Assembly (NCBI GenBank): GCA_034189225.1
Contig: JAXHVL010000133.1
Location: 10,672 to 74,671 of the forward strand
Source: JAXHTY01 sp034189225
GTDB taxonomy: Bacteria > Desulfobacterota > Desulfobacteria > Desulfobacterales > Desulfosudaceae
Reading direction: 5' to 3'
Length of the DNA stretch: 64,000 nucleotides
Part shown: one piece after another, positions 19,991-28,758 of the stretch
Position numbering within the stretch: position 1 is the first letter of the stretch
How the letters are laid out: every line of letters begins with the position of its first letter
The notes under the pieces: generated by a model
The model's database searches: none
What the model was told of the DNA's origin: nothing
Seen by the model: only the letters and a program-made list of their open reading frames with translations
Translations under genes and position numbers: made by a program

Positions 19991-20242
19991 TTATCAGCGA
20001 AAACCGTTAAGATGAAACAGAAACTCGGGGAAACTTAGCGAATGGTATTGGTCTGAACTAGTGAAAACCACGTATTAAGCCAGTAAGCGAAAGATTCTCG
20101 ATTCGAAAGGGGCTGCCGGTCTGTAAGGTCTGGGGCCTTTTTCTTTTTCTTGAGGGGGATTATGCAGTCACTTGTGACATCAAGCGTTGCGGGGATTGTT
20201 GTTCAGATTATCCGGGCTGTTCTGGCCCTGCTCATATCAGAA
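19978..20242 (+). repeat. 264-bp direct repeat, copy 2 (right boundary of the sugar-gene block)
   Basis: This copy keeps the promoter (TTGACT 19986-19991, TAAGAT 20008-20013), the candidate RNA, the terminator hairpin (20125-20139) and the first 27 codons of the membrane protein. It then breaks off sharply at 20242/20243 into unrelated sequence that belongs to a minus-strand gene. Confidence 0.9.
20020..20155 (+). ncRNA. Candidate structured RNA or leader, copy 2
   Basis: It is almost unchanged from copy 1 and has the same promoter spacing and terminator stem. The gene behind it is broken, so if it is still expressed it would act only as a free RNA. Retention of the sequence could reflect either recent duplication or function. 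Confidence 0.4.
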
Positions 20243-20302
20243 CTGGTTGTCCATTTTATCGGCGGTTTTGCATCATCGAACCGCTTGAGATCGGCTTCAT
20301 AG
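20162..20302 (+). pseudogene. Truncated copy of the 219-aa membrane protein gene
   Basis: The first 27 codons match the gene at 6717 (MQSLVTSSVAGIVVQIIRAV) with two changed residues. The frame then runs into unrelated DNA (ELVVHFIGGFASSNRLRSAS) and stops at 20302. The start codon and ribosome-binding site are kept, so a short single-helix peptide could still be made. Confidence 0.8.
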
Positions 20303-20325
20303 ACTTCTTTAAGGGAGGCGTTCAT
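20243..20325 (-). pseudogene. N-terminal fragment of an unknown gene cut off by the direct repeat
   Basis: An ATG at 20325, 5 bp after the stop of the upstream minus-strand gene, begins MNASLKEVYEADLKRFDDAK and then PPIKWTTS, which looks like real protein. After 28 codons it reaches the edge of the 264-bp repeat and the frame has no further meaning. The gene was therefore truncated when the repeat copy was placed here. The family is not recognisable from so short a piece. Confidence 0.55.
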
Positions 20326-20330
20326 GCTGC

Positions 20331-21026
20331 CTAGCTTGGCATAGATGCTTTGCCGGCGATAATCGCGGCGACAAGGAACAATGGAATCCCTATTTCCATC
20401 ACCTCTTCAACGGTGGTGGTTATTTTTTCACTGTGGTCTGTGATGGTAACGCCAACCCACTCGAGCCGGCGGCTGAATCCATCCATCATGATGGCGGCAG
20501 AAGCAAAACGAGGGAGATTCCGATCCCCACCATCCCGGGGTTGCCGTGTTTAATGCCGGCCAGAAAATGCCGGCAATGGTCAATGATGATGCGCAAGAGG
20601 CAGTATAAAAATATCAGAATAAAGGCAATGGCAATAATTTTTTCCCAAAACGGTACCCCGGGGGTGATGTAAAACTCGCTCTGAGTTATCGGCATGGTGG
20701 TGAAACGGTTGTGACAATCCAGTTCACGCAGGCCGAAAAAAAGGAGAATCAGAAGGATATGCGGAAACCGGTTGAATTGTCGATGCAGGAGGACAAGGAG
20801 TAACATCGCAAAACCGTAGCCGGCTGCTGAAATGTTTTCGGTGAGCCCGTTTTCCATCAGAAGACGGCGCCGCAAACCCGGGATTGTGGTTTCAAGCCAT
20901 ACAACCAGAGCGACCAGCGTGGCCAGTAATAACCCGTAGATGAGGTAATGAAGGGTATTTGTCCGGCCGGGCATCAGAATTCGCGGCTGCTTTGATTTCG
21001 GGGTTGCCGGTTTTTTTTGGATCCAT
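20331..21026 (-). pseudogene. Frameshifted multi-pass membrane protein gene
   Basis: A continuous frame covers 20974-20486 (HYLIYGLLLATLVALVVWLE, AAGYGFAMLLLVLLH, EKIIAIAFILIFLYCLL). Two single-base shifts seem to break a longer gene. At the 5' end, an ATG at 21026 with an AAAGG site 9 bp upstream reads MDP and a Lys run; one extra A in the A8 run at 21011-21018 would join it to the main frame. At the 3' end, near 20500, the frame switches to FASAAIMMDGFSRRLEWVGV and ends after IPLFLVAAIIAGKASMPS at 20331. Four to five helices are present. The family is unknown. Either the gene is decaying or the homopolymer is a sequencing error. Confidence 0.65.
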
Positions 21027-21093
21027 GATCACTAGCCTTTCTGAATTCGCCTTGATGGACAGTCGTACCTATAATAACTGGCGCAAAATATGT

Positions 21094-21122
21094 ATTATAC
21101 AGATTATTTCCCTACGCGTCAA
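21094..21122 (-). promoter_or_regulatory. Near-consensus promoter for the minus-strand membrane operon
   Basis: On the minus strand, TTGACG (21122-21117) and TATAAT (21099-21094) are separated by 17 bp. The start codon at 21026 lies about 60 bp downstream of the predicted start site. The rest of 21123-21334 shows nothing I can name. Confidence 0.65.
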
Positions 21123-21334
21123 CGGTTCAGCCGGTAATGAACGAGCCGATAAGCCTCGATATGCAAAGGCTCTTTCCAGATTCGCCGTCTGAAAGCACTG
21201 GTATGGTTGGTGCTCACGATGAATTGTTTATTCATGCGGAGCCGATCCGGGTGCCGACAGACGTGGTAAAAGGTTACGTCGGCCCTTGAGCCCCAAGGCA
21301 TGCCATTATCGGATACCAGATTTTGACAGCCTTT

Positions 21335-22453
21335 TTACTGCCGGAACAAATTCAAAAATTCCCCATACCCTTCGGCTTCCAGTTGATCAACGGGTATAAA
21401 GTTTAATGCCGCAGAATTGATGCAGTAACGTTTACCCGTTGGCGCAGGGCCGTCATCAAACACATGGCCCAGGTGAGCGTTCGCATGGCGGCTGCGGACC
21501 TCTGTCCGGGTCACGAACAGGCTGCGGTCCGTCTTTTCCACGACCGCGTTATCGGTGACCGGCTGGGTGAAACTGGGCCATCCTGTTCCGGACTTGAATT
21601 TGTGCACCGATGCAAACAGCGGCTCACCGGCCACTACATCCACATAGAGGCCGGGTTCTTTGTTGTCCCAGTATGCATTGTCAAAGGGCGGTTCAGTTTT
21701 GTCCTTCTGGATGACGGCGTACTGCATGTCCGTGAGCCGGTTCTTTAGCACCTCATCGCCGGGTTTGGTGTATTTTCCGCCTGGCGAAGCCGGGGGTAAT
21801 TCAGCGTCCTTGCCCCATTTTTTTTCAATAAACTGGTCCCGGCCTGACCGGTGCCGGTAGAATTTGTACTTCAGGGTATGTGTCTTATAATAGTCCTGAT
21901 GGTAGTCTTCAGCCGGATAGAACGTCTTAAAGGGCTGTATCCCCGTGGCAATGGGGTCGTTAAAGCGTCCTGAAGCCGCCAGTTCAGCCTTTGATGCCTC
22001 GGCCGCTTTCTGCTGGTCAGCGTTATGATAAAAGATCACAGATCGGTACTGGGCGCCCCGGTCTACAAAAGAACCGCCATCGTCGGTGGGGTCTATCTGC
22101 CGCCAGTAAACCGCCAGCAGTCGGTCATAGGAAATAACAGCCGGGTTATAGGTGACCTGAAGGGCTTCTACATGGCCGGTCTTGCCGGATGCCACCTCTT
22201 CATAAGTGGGATTTTTCTCTTTACCGCCGGTGTATCCGGATGCCACATCCACCACCCCGTCCAGTTTTTCAAAGGGCGGTTCCATGCACCAGAAGCAGCC
22301 GCCGGCAAAGGTGGCCTTCTGAAAAGGGCCTGTATTGGATGCGGTTTTTTCTGCAGTTGAGTTTGCCGGGCTGTCTGCAAAGGAGCATGCCGCCAGCATG
22401 GTTATTAAAAGGGCCATTGTTGTCACCTTGATGTATTGAATGTTGATGGTCAT
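21335..22453 (-). CDS. msrAB: Exported MsrA-MsrB fusion, methionine sulfoxide reductase
   Basis: A lipoprotein-type signal (ALLITMLAAC, lipobox Cys 23) indicates an envelope-anchored protein. MsrA follows, with the catalytic motif GGCFWC at residues 51-56 and Cys 53 as expected nucleophile; its later YHQDYY segment is conserved in MsrA. The MsrB domain occupies the C-terminal ~140 residues with SGTGWPSF, HLGHVFDDGP and the catalytic YCINSAALNF. The usual MsrB zinc CxxC pairs are missing, as in many MsrAB fusions. The protein would repair both methionine-S- and R-sulfoxides outside the cytoplasm, fitting the oxidative-stress theme of this window. It stands alone, convergent with the repeat-rich region upstream. 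Confidence 0.93.
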   Translation of the reverse strand: MTINIQYIKVTTMALLITMLAACSFADSPANSTAEKTASNTGPFQKATFAGGCFWCMEPPFEKLDGVVDVASGYTGGKEKNPTYEEVASGKTGHVEALQVTYNPAVISYDRLLAVYWRQIDPTDDGGSFVDRGAQYRSVIFYHNADQQKAAEASKAELAASGRFNDPIATGIQPFKTFYPAEDYHQDYYKTHTLKYKFYRHRSGRDQFIEKKWGKDAELPPASPGGKYTKPGDEVLKNRLTDMQYAVIQKDKTEPPFDNAYWDNKEPGLYVDVVAGEPLFASVHKFKSGTGWPSFTQPVTDNAVVEKTDRSLFVTRTEVRSRHANAHLGHVFDDGPAPTGKRYCINSAALNFIPVDQLEAEGYGEFLNLFRQ

Positions 22454-22818
22454 TTTCGTTTTCTTTTTGATGATTCGGTTGAAAGTCTTTTTAAAATCCT
22501 GACTTTTTAATTACAACATAAGGCCGCGACAGGAATCTGCAATGCTGTGGACGTGTTTTTTTAAAAAAGGAATTTCGTCGTTTGATTGTCGGGTCGTATC
22601 GTGGTCGGTGCGTGCGGCACGTTGCGCGAGTAAAGATCGCCCCAATATCTGCTGGCATTTTCCTGCGGTTTGGTGTATAATAATAATTAACGTTATATCA
22701 ATCAGATTCATGACACAGGCACATCGCTTCACGTTTTCTTTTCTATCCGGCCCCGGGCCGGCAATCGCTTTGACCGTTTTTTTCTCTGCAATACCAACGC
22801 AACCAAAGGAGGATGATT
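22454..22818. other. Intergenic region between msrAB and the acetate transporter gene
   Basis: This is a divergent promoter region. A TATAAT at 22676-22681 could serve the plus-strand transporter, but no convincing -35 is placed 17 bp upstream. I see no repeat or RNA. Confidence 0.4.
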
Positions 22819-23385
22819 ATGCAGGAAAATTTAGCCAACCCGGCACCGCTGGGCCTCATGGGCTTCGGAATGACCACGGTTTTGCTGAACATCCACAACG
22901 CGGGATTTTTTCCCTTAAGCGCCATGGTGCTGTCCATGGGTATCTTTTACGGAGGTATCGCCCAGATCATCGCCGGCCTGTTTGAGTACAAAAAGGGCAA
23001 TACCTTCGGGCTGGTGGCGTTTTTGTCCTTCGGCCATTTCTGGCTGACCCTGGTGGGGCTGCTGGTGCTGCCGAAGATGGGGCTGGCCGATGCCACACCC
23101 GCCGGTTTTATGGGCTGGTATCTCTTCATGTGGGGTCTTTTTACATTGTTTATGTATATTGCCACCTTAAAGAAGAACCGTGCTCTTCAGACGATTTTTC
23201 TCACGCTTGTGATCCTTTTCTGGCTGCTGGCGCTCAAGGACTGGACCGGCAATGCCGTTATCGGCATTATCGCTGGCTATGAAGGTATATTCTGCGGGGC
23301 CAGCGCCATTTATCTGGGAATGGCCGAGGTGATCAACGAGGCGCACGGCCGGACCCTGATGCCCATTGGCGAGCCCAAGGGGTAG
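22819..23385 (+). CDS. Acetate/succinate transporter, GPR1/FUN34/YaaH (SatP) family
   Basis: The ATG at 22819 lies 6 bp after an AAAGGAGG site; the ATG at 22813 abuts that site and is less likely. The ~188-residue protein carries the family signature NPAPLGL near the N-terminus and six hydrophobic helices, with GIFYGGIAQIIAGLFEYKKGNTFG between helices two and three. Members are hexameric inner-membrane channels or symporters for acetate and related short acids. In this setting it could import or release acetate. No operon partner is evident. Confidence 0.9.
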   Translation: MQENLANPAPLGLMGFGMTTVLLNIHNAGFFPLSAMVLSMGIFYGGIAQIIAGLFEYKKGNTFGLVAFLSFGHFWLTLVGLLVLPKMGLADATPAGFMGWYLFMWGLFTLFMYIATLKKNRALQTIFLTLVILFWLLALKDWTGNAVIGIIAGYEGIFCGASAIYLGMAEVINEAHGRTLMPIGEPKG

Positions 23386-23513
23386 GTCTGGGCTGTTTTG
23401 CAATGCATGCATGCAAAAATAGTAATTCTAACTGCATATTGCTTGCGATGACATGAATTTTATATTATTGTATAATCGAAATAAAAAATATATGCAGCAA
23501 GGAGGACCATGCC

Positions 23514-23762
23514 ATGCCTTCCCTTCAAATAAGAGAGCTGCCGGAATGGATTTATCACAAGCTTCGGCTGGAAGCGAAAAAAGAGCATCGCAGTTTTTCC
23601 CAGCAGGCCATTGTCAGCCTTGAAAGAGGATTGGGTATGACAGAGAATACAACACACCGCCGCATGAAAGTTGTGGAAAAGATCATGGAGAACGCCGGGA
23701 CATTCCAGGCCGATGGTTTGGCTGATCCGGCAGATCTGGTGCGCGAGGACAGGCAACGATGA
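23514..23762 (+). CDS. FitA-like ribbon-helix-helix antitoxin
   Basis: The 82-residue protein starts MPSLQIRELPEWIYHKLRLE and continues AKKEHRSFSQQAIVSLERGL, the ribbon-helix-helix pattern of FitA/Arc-type antitoxins. The C-terminal tail is charged and probably binds the toxin. An AAGGAGG site precedes the ATG. It overlaps the PIN-domain gene by 4 bp (ATGA), the usual antitoxin-first order. Such pairs repress their own promoter. Confidence 0.85.
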   Translation: MPSLQIRELPEWIYHKLRLEAKKEHRSFSQQAIVSLERGLGMTENTTHRRMKVVEKIMENAGTFQADGLADPADLVREDRQR

Positions 23763-24154
23763 TCATTGTGCTGGATGCAAGCGCTGCCGTGGAAACGGTG
23801 CTGCAACGGAAAAAGGGAAGGGAACTGCTGCAACACCTCAAGGATGCGGAATGGGTCATAGCCCCTGGTCTGTTTATTCCCGAAGTTACCAACGTGTTTT
23901 GGAAATATGTTCAGTTCGGAAGCCTTTCCGTCTCGCAATGTGAGTCCGGAGTTGAAATGGCTGTTGCGCTACCGGATGAATACGCCGAAGATAAAATCCT
24001 GCATAAAGAAGCGTTTTCTCTGGCCTGCAACCTTGGTACCACGGCCTATGACATGTTTTACCTCGCCCTGGCGCGCCGGAATAATGCCCACCTGATGTCT
24101 CTTGATAAAGCACTTTATGATACGGCGGCCCGACAGTCGGTTCGAACCATTTGA
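23759..24154 (+). CDS. vapC: PIN-domain ribonuclease toxin (VapC/FitB family)
   Basis: The 131-residue protein has the four acidic residues of a PIN nuclease: Asp 6 in VLDASAAVE, Glu 42 in PEVTN, Asp 98 in TTAYDMFYLALA and Asp 116 in MSLDKAL. Length is typical. It is coupled to the antitoxin gene and would cleave RNA when free. No sign of damage is seen, so the pair is probably functional. Confidence 0.9.
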   Translation: MIIVLDASAAVETVLQRKKGRELLQHLKDAEWVIAPGLFIPEVTNVFWKYVQFGSLSVSQCESGVEMAVALPDEYAEDKILHKEAFSLACNLGTTAYDMFYLALARRNNAHLMSLDKALYDTAARQSVRTI

Positions 24155-24505
24155 TGATTTGACGAGATGATGTTGAAACGCCGGCTCGAAAAAAGCCCAC
24201 TATGAAAACAATGACAGAAACTCGCCTGTCCTTTCGTGCAGATGCGTTAAGCCTCGTCTGCTCAGACAGTCTGTCCGCGTCTTACGAAAAAACCGTTCCC
24301 CGGTGTTTGCGGTGTGGGGACGGGAAAAGGCTTCGGTTGATGTATTATATTAAAAGGATGGGGCACGTGTTGCTGTCTTTTTATGTTGTTATTGTATCGA
24401 AATATGATCATAATATAGAAGGATGAATGAGGACGGTACCGCCGCTTTTATCATGCGGGACCGGCTCACCCATGCCAAAATTATTACATGGAACGGAGGC
24501 GATGA
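24155..24505. other. Intergenic region upstream of rubrerythrin
   Basis: It contains a GC-rich hairpin near 24294-24325 (GTTCCCC...GGGGACGG) that could end the toxin-antitoxin transcript. An AT-rich stretch at 24385-24420 includes TATGATCATA, a possible regulator site before rubrerythrin. A 74-codon open frame here (24202-24426) has no ribosome-binding site and unconvincing composition. Confidence 0.35.
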
Positions 24506-25015
24506 ATGAAAGAAAAGACCCGGCAGAATGTGCATACCGCGTTTATCGGTGAGGCAAAAGCTTACTTCAGGCTGCTGGCCTATGCGGAAAAGGCGGAGGA
24601 AGAAGAAATTCCCCAGATGGCCCTGCTGTTCCGGGCCATTGCCGAAGCTGAACGGGTGCATGCCACCCGGCAGCTGAACCTGGTCAAGGACCTGGTGGTG
24701 AAGGATACGGACACGAACCTGGAAAATTCATTTCAGCGGGAAAAATCCATCAGCGAGAATGTTTATCCTGATTTCATCAAGGATGCCGAGGAAGAGGACG
24801 AAACCGTGGCGGCAAAGGTGTTCGGCTATGCCAGGGATGCGGAAGGCTATCATGCCAAGCTTTATGAGCGGGCAATTTATGATGTTATCAAGGAGAAGGT
24901 CAAGGCCTATCATGTCTGCCAGGTCTGCGGTTACGTGACCGATAAGAAGATCCCGGCCAAGTGCCCGGTGTGCGGGGCGCCGCCGGAAAAGTTCAAAACC
25001 ATCGAAGATTCATGA
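24506..25015 (+). CDS. Rubrerythrin
   Basis: The 169-residue protein has a four-helix ferritin-like domain with the ligand-bearing segments GEAKAYFRLLAYAEKAEEEE, AEAERVHATR and ARDAEGYHAKLYERA, then a rubredoxin-like domain with CQVCG and CPVCGAPPEKF near the C-terminus. Rubrerythrins reduce hydrogen peroxide with electrons from rubredoxin in the anaerobe cytoplasm. The ATG has a GGAGG site upstream. It is monocistronic and separate from the second rubrerythrin at 50798. Confidence 0.95.
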   Translation: MKEKTRQNVHTAFIGEAKAYFRLLAYAEKAEEEEIPQMALLFRAIAEAERVHATRQLNLVKDLVVKDTDTNLENSFQREKSISENVYPDFIKDAEEEDETVAAKVFGYARDAEGYHAKLYERAIYDVIKEKVKAYHVCQVCGYVTDKKIPAKCPVCGAPPEKFKTIEDS

Positions 25016-25085
25016 CGGATCTGTTTACCGCCGAGGCGCAGAGGACGCTGAGAAGGGTATCCTCTACGTCTGCGGTGAATTTTTT

Positions 25086-25703
25086 TCACGTCGTTTTTTC
25101 GGCAAGGTGGTCAACGATCATCCTGGCGGCTTTTTCCGGCGGGGTGGTGCCGGTGTCGATGACCAGATCATAGAGCCGCGCATCGTTGATATCCTTGCCG
25201 AAGTAATGTTTGATATAGGCGGCCGCGTCGCTTTCCTCTTTTTTGATGATATTTTCCGCCTTTTCCGCGGACACGCGCCGTTCCGCCATCACGGTTTCTT
25301 TTTTGGCGGCTTCATTGCACTTGATCCGTACATGCAGGGTGCCGGGTTTGTCCGCCAGTATACACTGGCCGCCCCAGCCGAGGATGACGGTGTCCCCGTC
25401 TTCGTAAAGCTTTTCCACCAGTTCCTTTGTGACCTCGAAATACTTTTTGTCGTCCAGACAACCGTATTCACCGTCCACGACCTTTTTGACGATGGAACAG
25501 GTGTAGCGGTCGATGTGGCGAAGAAACCCTGAGCCGCCGGTCTTGCTGAAGAGTTCCGCCTCGTTCGGGGAGATATTGAGTTTGTCTGCGATCCGGGCCA
25601 CCAGGTCCCGCGCCACATACTCATATCCAAGTTGTTCTGCCGCAACTTTCCCAACTTCACGGGATCTGGCCCCGTATTCACCGTCGATGGTTATTACCGC
25701 CAT
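25086..25703 (-). CDS. Cytidylate-kinase-like P-loop protein
   Basis: The 205-residue protein begins AVITIDGEYGARSREVGKVA, where a variant P-loop is followed by a basic helix, as in the cytidylate kinase-like family of anaerobes. It has GYEYVARDLV, VILGWGGQCIL and a late HYFGKDINDARLYDLVIDTG motif. Family members are annotated as cytidylate kinase-like, but true substrate is not established. It is divergent from uspA, with an AT-rich 180-bp region between them that probably holds promoters for both. Confidence 0.8.
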   Translation of the reverse strand: MAVITIDGEYGARSREVGKVAAEQLGYEYVARDLVARIADKLNISPNEAELFSKTGGSGFLRHIDRYTCSIVKKVVDGEYGCLDDKKYFEVTKELVEKLYEDGDTVILGWGGQCILADKPGTLHVRIKCNEAAKKETVMAERRVSAEKAENIIKKEESDAAAYIKHYFGKDINDARLYDLVIDTGTTPPEKAARMIVDHLAEKTT

Positions 25704-25883
25704 GGTTGTTTCCTCCTTGGATTATTGAATGGTTGAATTCTAATTGAAAAGTCTTATTTTACAATAGTCATCATTATTGGTAAATATTATTTTAGGCTGA
25801 CAGCTCTTTACAAAACCATAAAAAGATAAGTCAAAAGATGAATTGATGCAATTGTTATTTATATATTAAAAGGAGGAACGCAC

Positions 25884-26357
25884 ATGGCCAAGAACATACT
25901 GATCGCATTTGATGAGTCTGAAAATTCAAAACGCGCCGTGGATTTTGTGGGGGCGAACTTTTCATCGGACAGCTCGGTGACGTTGTTTCATGTACTGCTT
26001 GATACGGAAAGCATCTGCTCGATGCAGGGTCCGGAGCTGGTGCCCTATTTCAAGTCCCAGCAAACCGCTTTCTGTTCGCTGGAGGACAAGAAAAAGGAAG
26101 TGGTGGTAAAGGCCATGGGAAACGCCAAAGACACATTGGTGCAGTGCGGGTTTGATCCGCAGCGGGTGACCACCAAAAGCGTGAACCGGAATAAGGGTAT
26201 TGCCCGGGATATCCTCGCAGAAATCAAGAGCGGGAATTACGAGCTGGTGGTGATGGGCAAAAAAGGGCTTTCGGGCATTAAAGACTTTATCATGGGCAGC
26301 ATTCCCCAGAAAGTGGTGCAGAATGCCTCGGGGGTGTCGGTGCTGCTGGTGGAGTAG
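25884..26357 (+). CDS. Universal stress protein (UspA family)
   Basis: The 157-residue protein opens KNILIAFDESENSKRAVDFV and ends with the ATP-binding signature GKKGLSGIKDFIMGSIPQKV followed by SVLLVE, so the nucleotide-binding loop is complete. The AAAGGAGG site is optimal. UspA proteins are dimeric stress-response factors in the cytoplasm. It appears monocistronic. A region of ~120 bp without features separates it from the convergent MBL gene. Confidence 0.9.
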   Translation: MAKNILIAFDESENSKRAVDFVGANFSSDSSVTLFHVLLDTESICSMQGPELVPYFKSQQTAFCSLEDKKKEVVVKAMGNAKDTLVQCGFDPQRVTTKSVNRNKGIARDILAEIKSGNYELVVMGKKGLSGIKDFIMGSIPQKVVQNASGVSVLLVE

Positions 26358-26477
26358 TGAGTGCCCGTTCGGATTCGAAGACCGCGCGATTGCGATTTTG
26401 CTTTGGACGCCCCCTCTTTCAGGGGGAACCAAAGTCTGGTTCTGTGGGCCAGGATTCTTTGCTCATGACATATCGGG

Positions 26478-27107
26478 CTACATTTCAATCATCCGTCCTG
26501 CCCCGCCTTCCATGTATTTTTCGGGATAGCGGTCTTTGATTTCCCGAATGTGCTGGGTGCAGTGGGTGGGACAGACCATGCTCAGGTCTTCAAGCGCGCC
26601 GAAGTTGGAAAAACCGTGCAGGCCGCCGATCAATGCGTACACCGGCCCGATTGCCGCCGCTGACTTCAGAATGGTGTCCACGCCGGAATGAGAGCAGCCG
26701 GCAATCACCACAATCCCTTTGTCGGTTTTGATGGTAAGGGATTGTTCGATGTTACGCAGCTCGCCGGTGGAATAGATGTTGTCGAAAATTTTCGTCATAT
26801 CCCCAATGACAACGGCCCGGTCGCTCATGGTCCGGCAGGAGGCGGGAATGTATATATTCGCCGGCTGCCGGGAAAGGAAGGCGTCCAGGCCGCCGGTGTG
26901 ATCCCAGTGGTCGTGGGAGATGACCACCGCTTCAATATCCGCCGGTGAAATGGCAAGGGCCGCCATGTTGGCCAGCAGGACATCGCCCCTGGCGCCGGTG
27001 TCAAACAGGATGCTGCGGCCATGGGCTTCCACCAGACAGGCAAATCCCCAATCCGGCGTAAGCCGTTGATCCCATGCCGTGTTGTCGTAAATGATGGTGG
27101 CTTTCAT
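26478..27107 (-). CDS. MBL-fold metallo-hydrolase
   Basis: The 209-residue protein has the metal-binding motif SHDHWDHTGGLD (HxHxDH), GCSHSG and a C-terminal GGLHGF His. These fit the MBL subgroup often annotated as related to dihydropterin-RFAP synthase, usually about 200-280 residues. Enzyme activity is unproven for most members. It lies ~100 bp after metF on the same strand and could be co-transcribed with it, which is only suggestive of a pterin/folate link. Confidence 0.85.
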   Translation of the reverse strand: MKATIIYDNTAWDQRLTPDWGFACLVEAHGRSILFDTGARGDVLLANMAALAISPADIEAVVISHDHWDHTGGLDAFLSRQPANIYIPASCRTMSDRAVVIGDMTKIFDNIYSTGELRNIEQSLTIKTDKGIVVIAGCSHSGVDTILKSAAAIGPVYALIGGLHGFSNFGALEDLSMVCPTHCTQHIREIKDRYPEKYMEGGAGRMIEM

Positions 27108-27206
27108 GCGTCGGCCTCCTTTGATGGACGGGTGAAAAAGGGGTCACCTCTGTACTAAGGCTCCCACGCAGGAGCGCGGGAGCCAGGCGGAGTGTAAGTA
27201 ACGATT

Positions 27207-28082
27207 TTACAGTAACCCTTCTTCCTTCAGTTTCGTAATGATCGCCGTGGTGGACTTGGTCCGATTCATGGTATAGAAATGAAGGCCGGCCACACCCGCC
27301 TTGAGGAGCCCGCGGCTCTGCTCCAATGCAAAATCTATGCCCATGCTCAGGACCGCTTCCTTGTCCTCCGGGTCCACCGCATCCATCCGTTTCTGCAGAT
27401 CCTCGGTGATGGTTGCACCGCAGACTTTTGAAAGTATGTTGGTCATTTTGATCGTGTATACCGGCATGATCCCCGGCACGATCGGCACCTGGATACCGGC
27501 GGCCCGGCATTTTTCCACATAGTTAAAGAAAAACTGAATATCATAACAGAACTGGGCGACCACGTATTCGGCGCCGTTGTCCACCTTCAGTTTCAGGTAT
27601 TCAATATCCCTGTCCAGGCTTTCCGCCTCGATATGGCCTTCCGGGTATCCCGCGCATCCCAGGGTAAAATCATAACGTTCCTTAATGAACTTTATCATGT
27701 CCGAGGCATACGGAAAGCTGTCGGGATGTGGCTTAAAATCCGCATCCTTGGGCTTATCCCCGCGGATCACAAAGATCGTTTCCACTCCCAGTGCCTTGTA
27801 ATTGTCCAGCACCGCACAGATTTCGTCCGGTCCCAGACCGTAACCCGCGATATAGGCAACGGTGGGCTGTTTTTTGTCGATCATGACGGTTTTCACCGTC
27901 TGATAGGAACCATCCCTGTTGGAGCCGCCCGCCCCGAAGGTGACCGACATATAGTCCGGTTTCAGCTTGGCCAGTTCATCAATTGTGTTGTCGAATTTCG
28001 CCCCGGCCTTTTCATCCCGCGGCGGAAAAAATTCCATGGACACAACAGGCTGCTTCTTCTGGTACAAATCCGTAACGCGCAT
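27207..28082 (-). CDS. metF: 5,10-methylenetetrahydrofolate reductase
   Basis: The 291-residue protein has the MetF signature SMEFFPPRDEKAG, then SVTFGAGGSNRDGSYQTV, FVIRGDKP, GCAGYPEGH and the late GIDFALEQSRGLLKAGVAGLHFYTMNRT. It reduces methylene-THF to methyl-THF. In sulfate reducers this can serve methionine synthesis or the methyl branch of the Wood-Ljungdahl pathway. Length is normal. No metV or acetyl-CoA synthase genes are adjacent. Confidence 0.95.
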   Translation of the reverse strand: MRVTDLYQKKQPVVSMEFFPPRDEKAGAKFDNTIDELAKLKPDYMSVTFGAGGSNRDGSYQTVKTVMIDKKQPTVAYIAGYGLGPDEICAVLDNYKALGVETIFVIRGDKPKDADFKPHPDSFPYASDMIKFIKERYDFTLGCAGYPEGHIEAESLDRDIEYLKLKVDNGAEYVVAQFCYDIQFFFNYVEKCRAAGIQVPIVPGIMPVYTIKMTNILSKVCGATITEDLQKRMDAVDPEDKEAVLSMGIDFALEQSRGLLKAGVAGLHFYTMNRTKSTTAIITKLKEEGLL

Positions 28083-28758
28083 CTGTCAATTCTCCTTCTA
28101 TATCCTTAATGGTTTATCGTCTGCCGGCAGCAGAGGATCCGCAGCCGGCAATACATTTCCAAAAGCACAGTCATACCGGCAAACCCTTCTTGGGTGTTCA
28201 TCAGGCATTTGAGGCAATTGGTCAATGGACACCGGGTCTCGTTTTTCACAACGAATAATCGCTACGTTATAGTCATATGAAGCTCCTTTCTCTTGAAGTA
28301 TAAAAACTTATGGGTATTTTAATTCTTATATTTTTTCAAAATGATAGTTTATATTATCGGTGAGGATTATATCAGGGGCTGTTTTTGAACGCAAGCGTGG
28401 TTTTTGGTGTTTCCAGTTTGCCGAAACAACTGAACAGCAACACGTGCCCCGCCCCTTGCAGCGCAGCCGAGCAGGAACGGTTTTTCCTGTCTGCGTGCGA
28501 CGCACAGGCGGGACCGTATTTATTCCGAATACTGATCGGGTATTTTTTACCCGCTTTCCACCGTCTGTGTCTTTTACCTGGTTACTTTTGCCCCGGTTTT
28601 CCTGGTGACGGTCTCCCATTTCCAGCTGATGCCTCCTGTCCTTATTATAATATATGTTTTTATATCAATTAGTTGTATTTTTATACCACAATGTGGCACA
28701 TCCCTTGCTTTTCATAAAAACAAAATCGGAAAAAACCCTTAACACAGGAGGCAGAATC
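28083..28758. other. Intergenic region upstream of metF and the ZraP-like gene
   Basis: Minus-strand DNA at 28095-28305 has an open frame (NVAIIRCEKRDPVSIDQLPQ) with no start codon, possibly a gene remnant. The segment 28431-28484 is a repeat shared with 40250-40303. The last ~100 bp before 28759 are AT-rich and probably carry the promoter of the ZraP-like gene. I see no RNA element. Confidence 0.4.
28431..28484 (+). repeat. 54-bp GC-rich repeat, copy 1
   Basis: It begins TGAACAGCAACACGTGCCC and is about 92% identical to the reverse complement of 40250-40303. A fragment of its end also occurs near 24361 (GGGCACGTGTTGCTGT). Confidence 0.75.

Noticed and set aside
24130..24155. tRNA-like GGTTCGAACC at the end of the toxin gene
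   Set aside because: It lies within the vapC coding sequence and lacks acceptor, D and anticodon arms.
24202..24426. 74-codon open frame before rubrerythrin
   Set aside because: No ribosome-binding site, ends inside the AT-rich promoter-like region, and no protein-like pattern.
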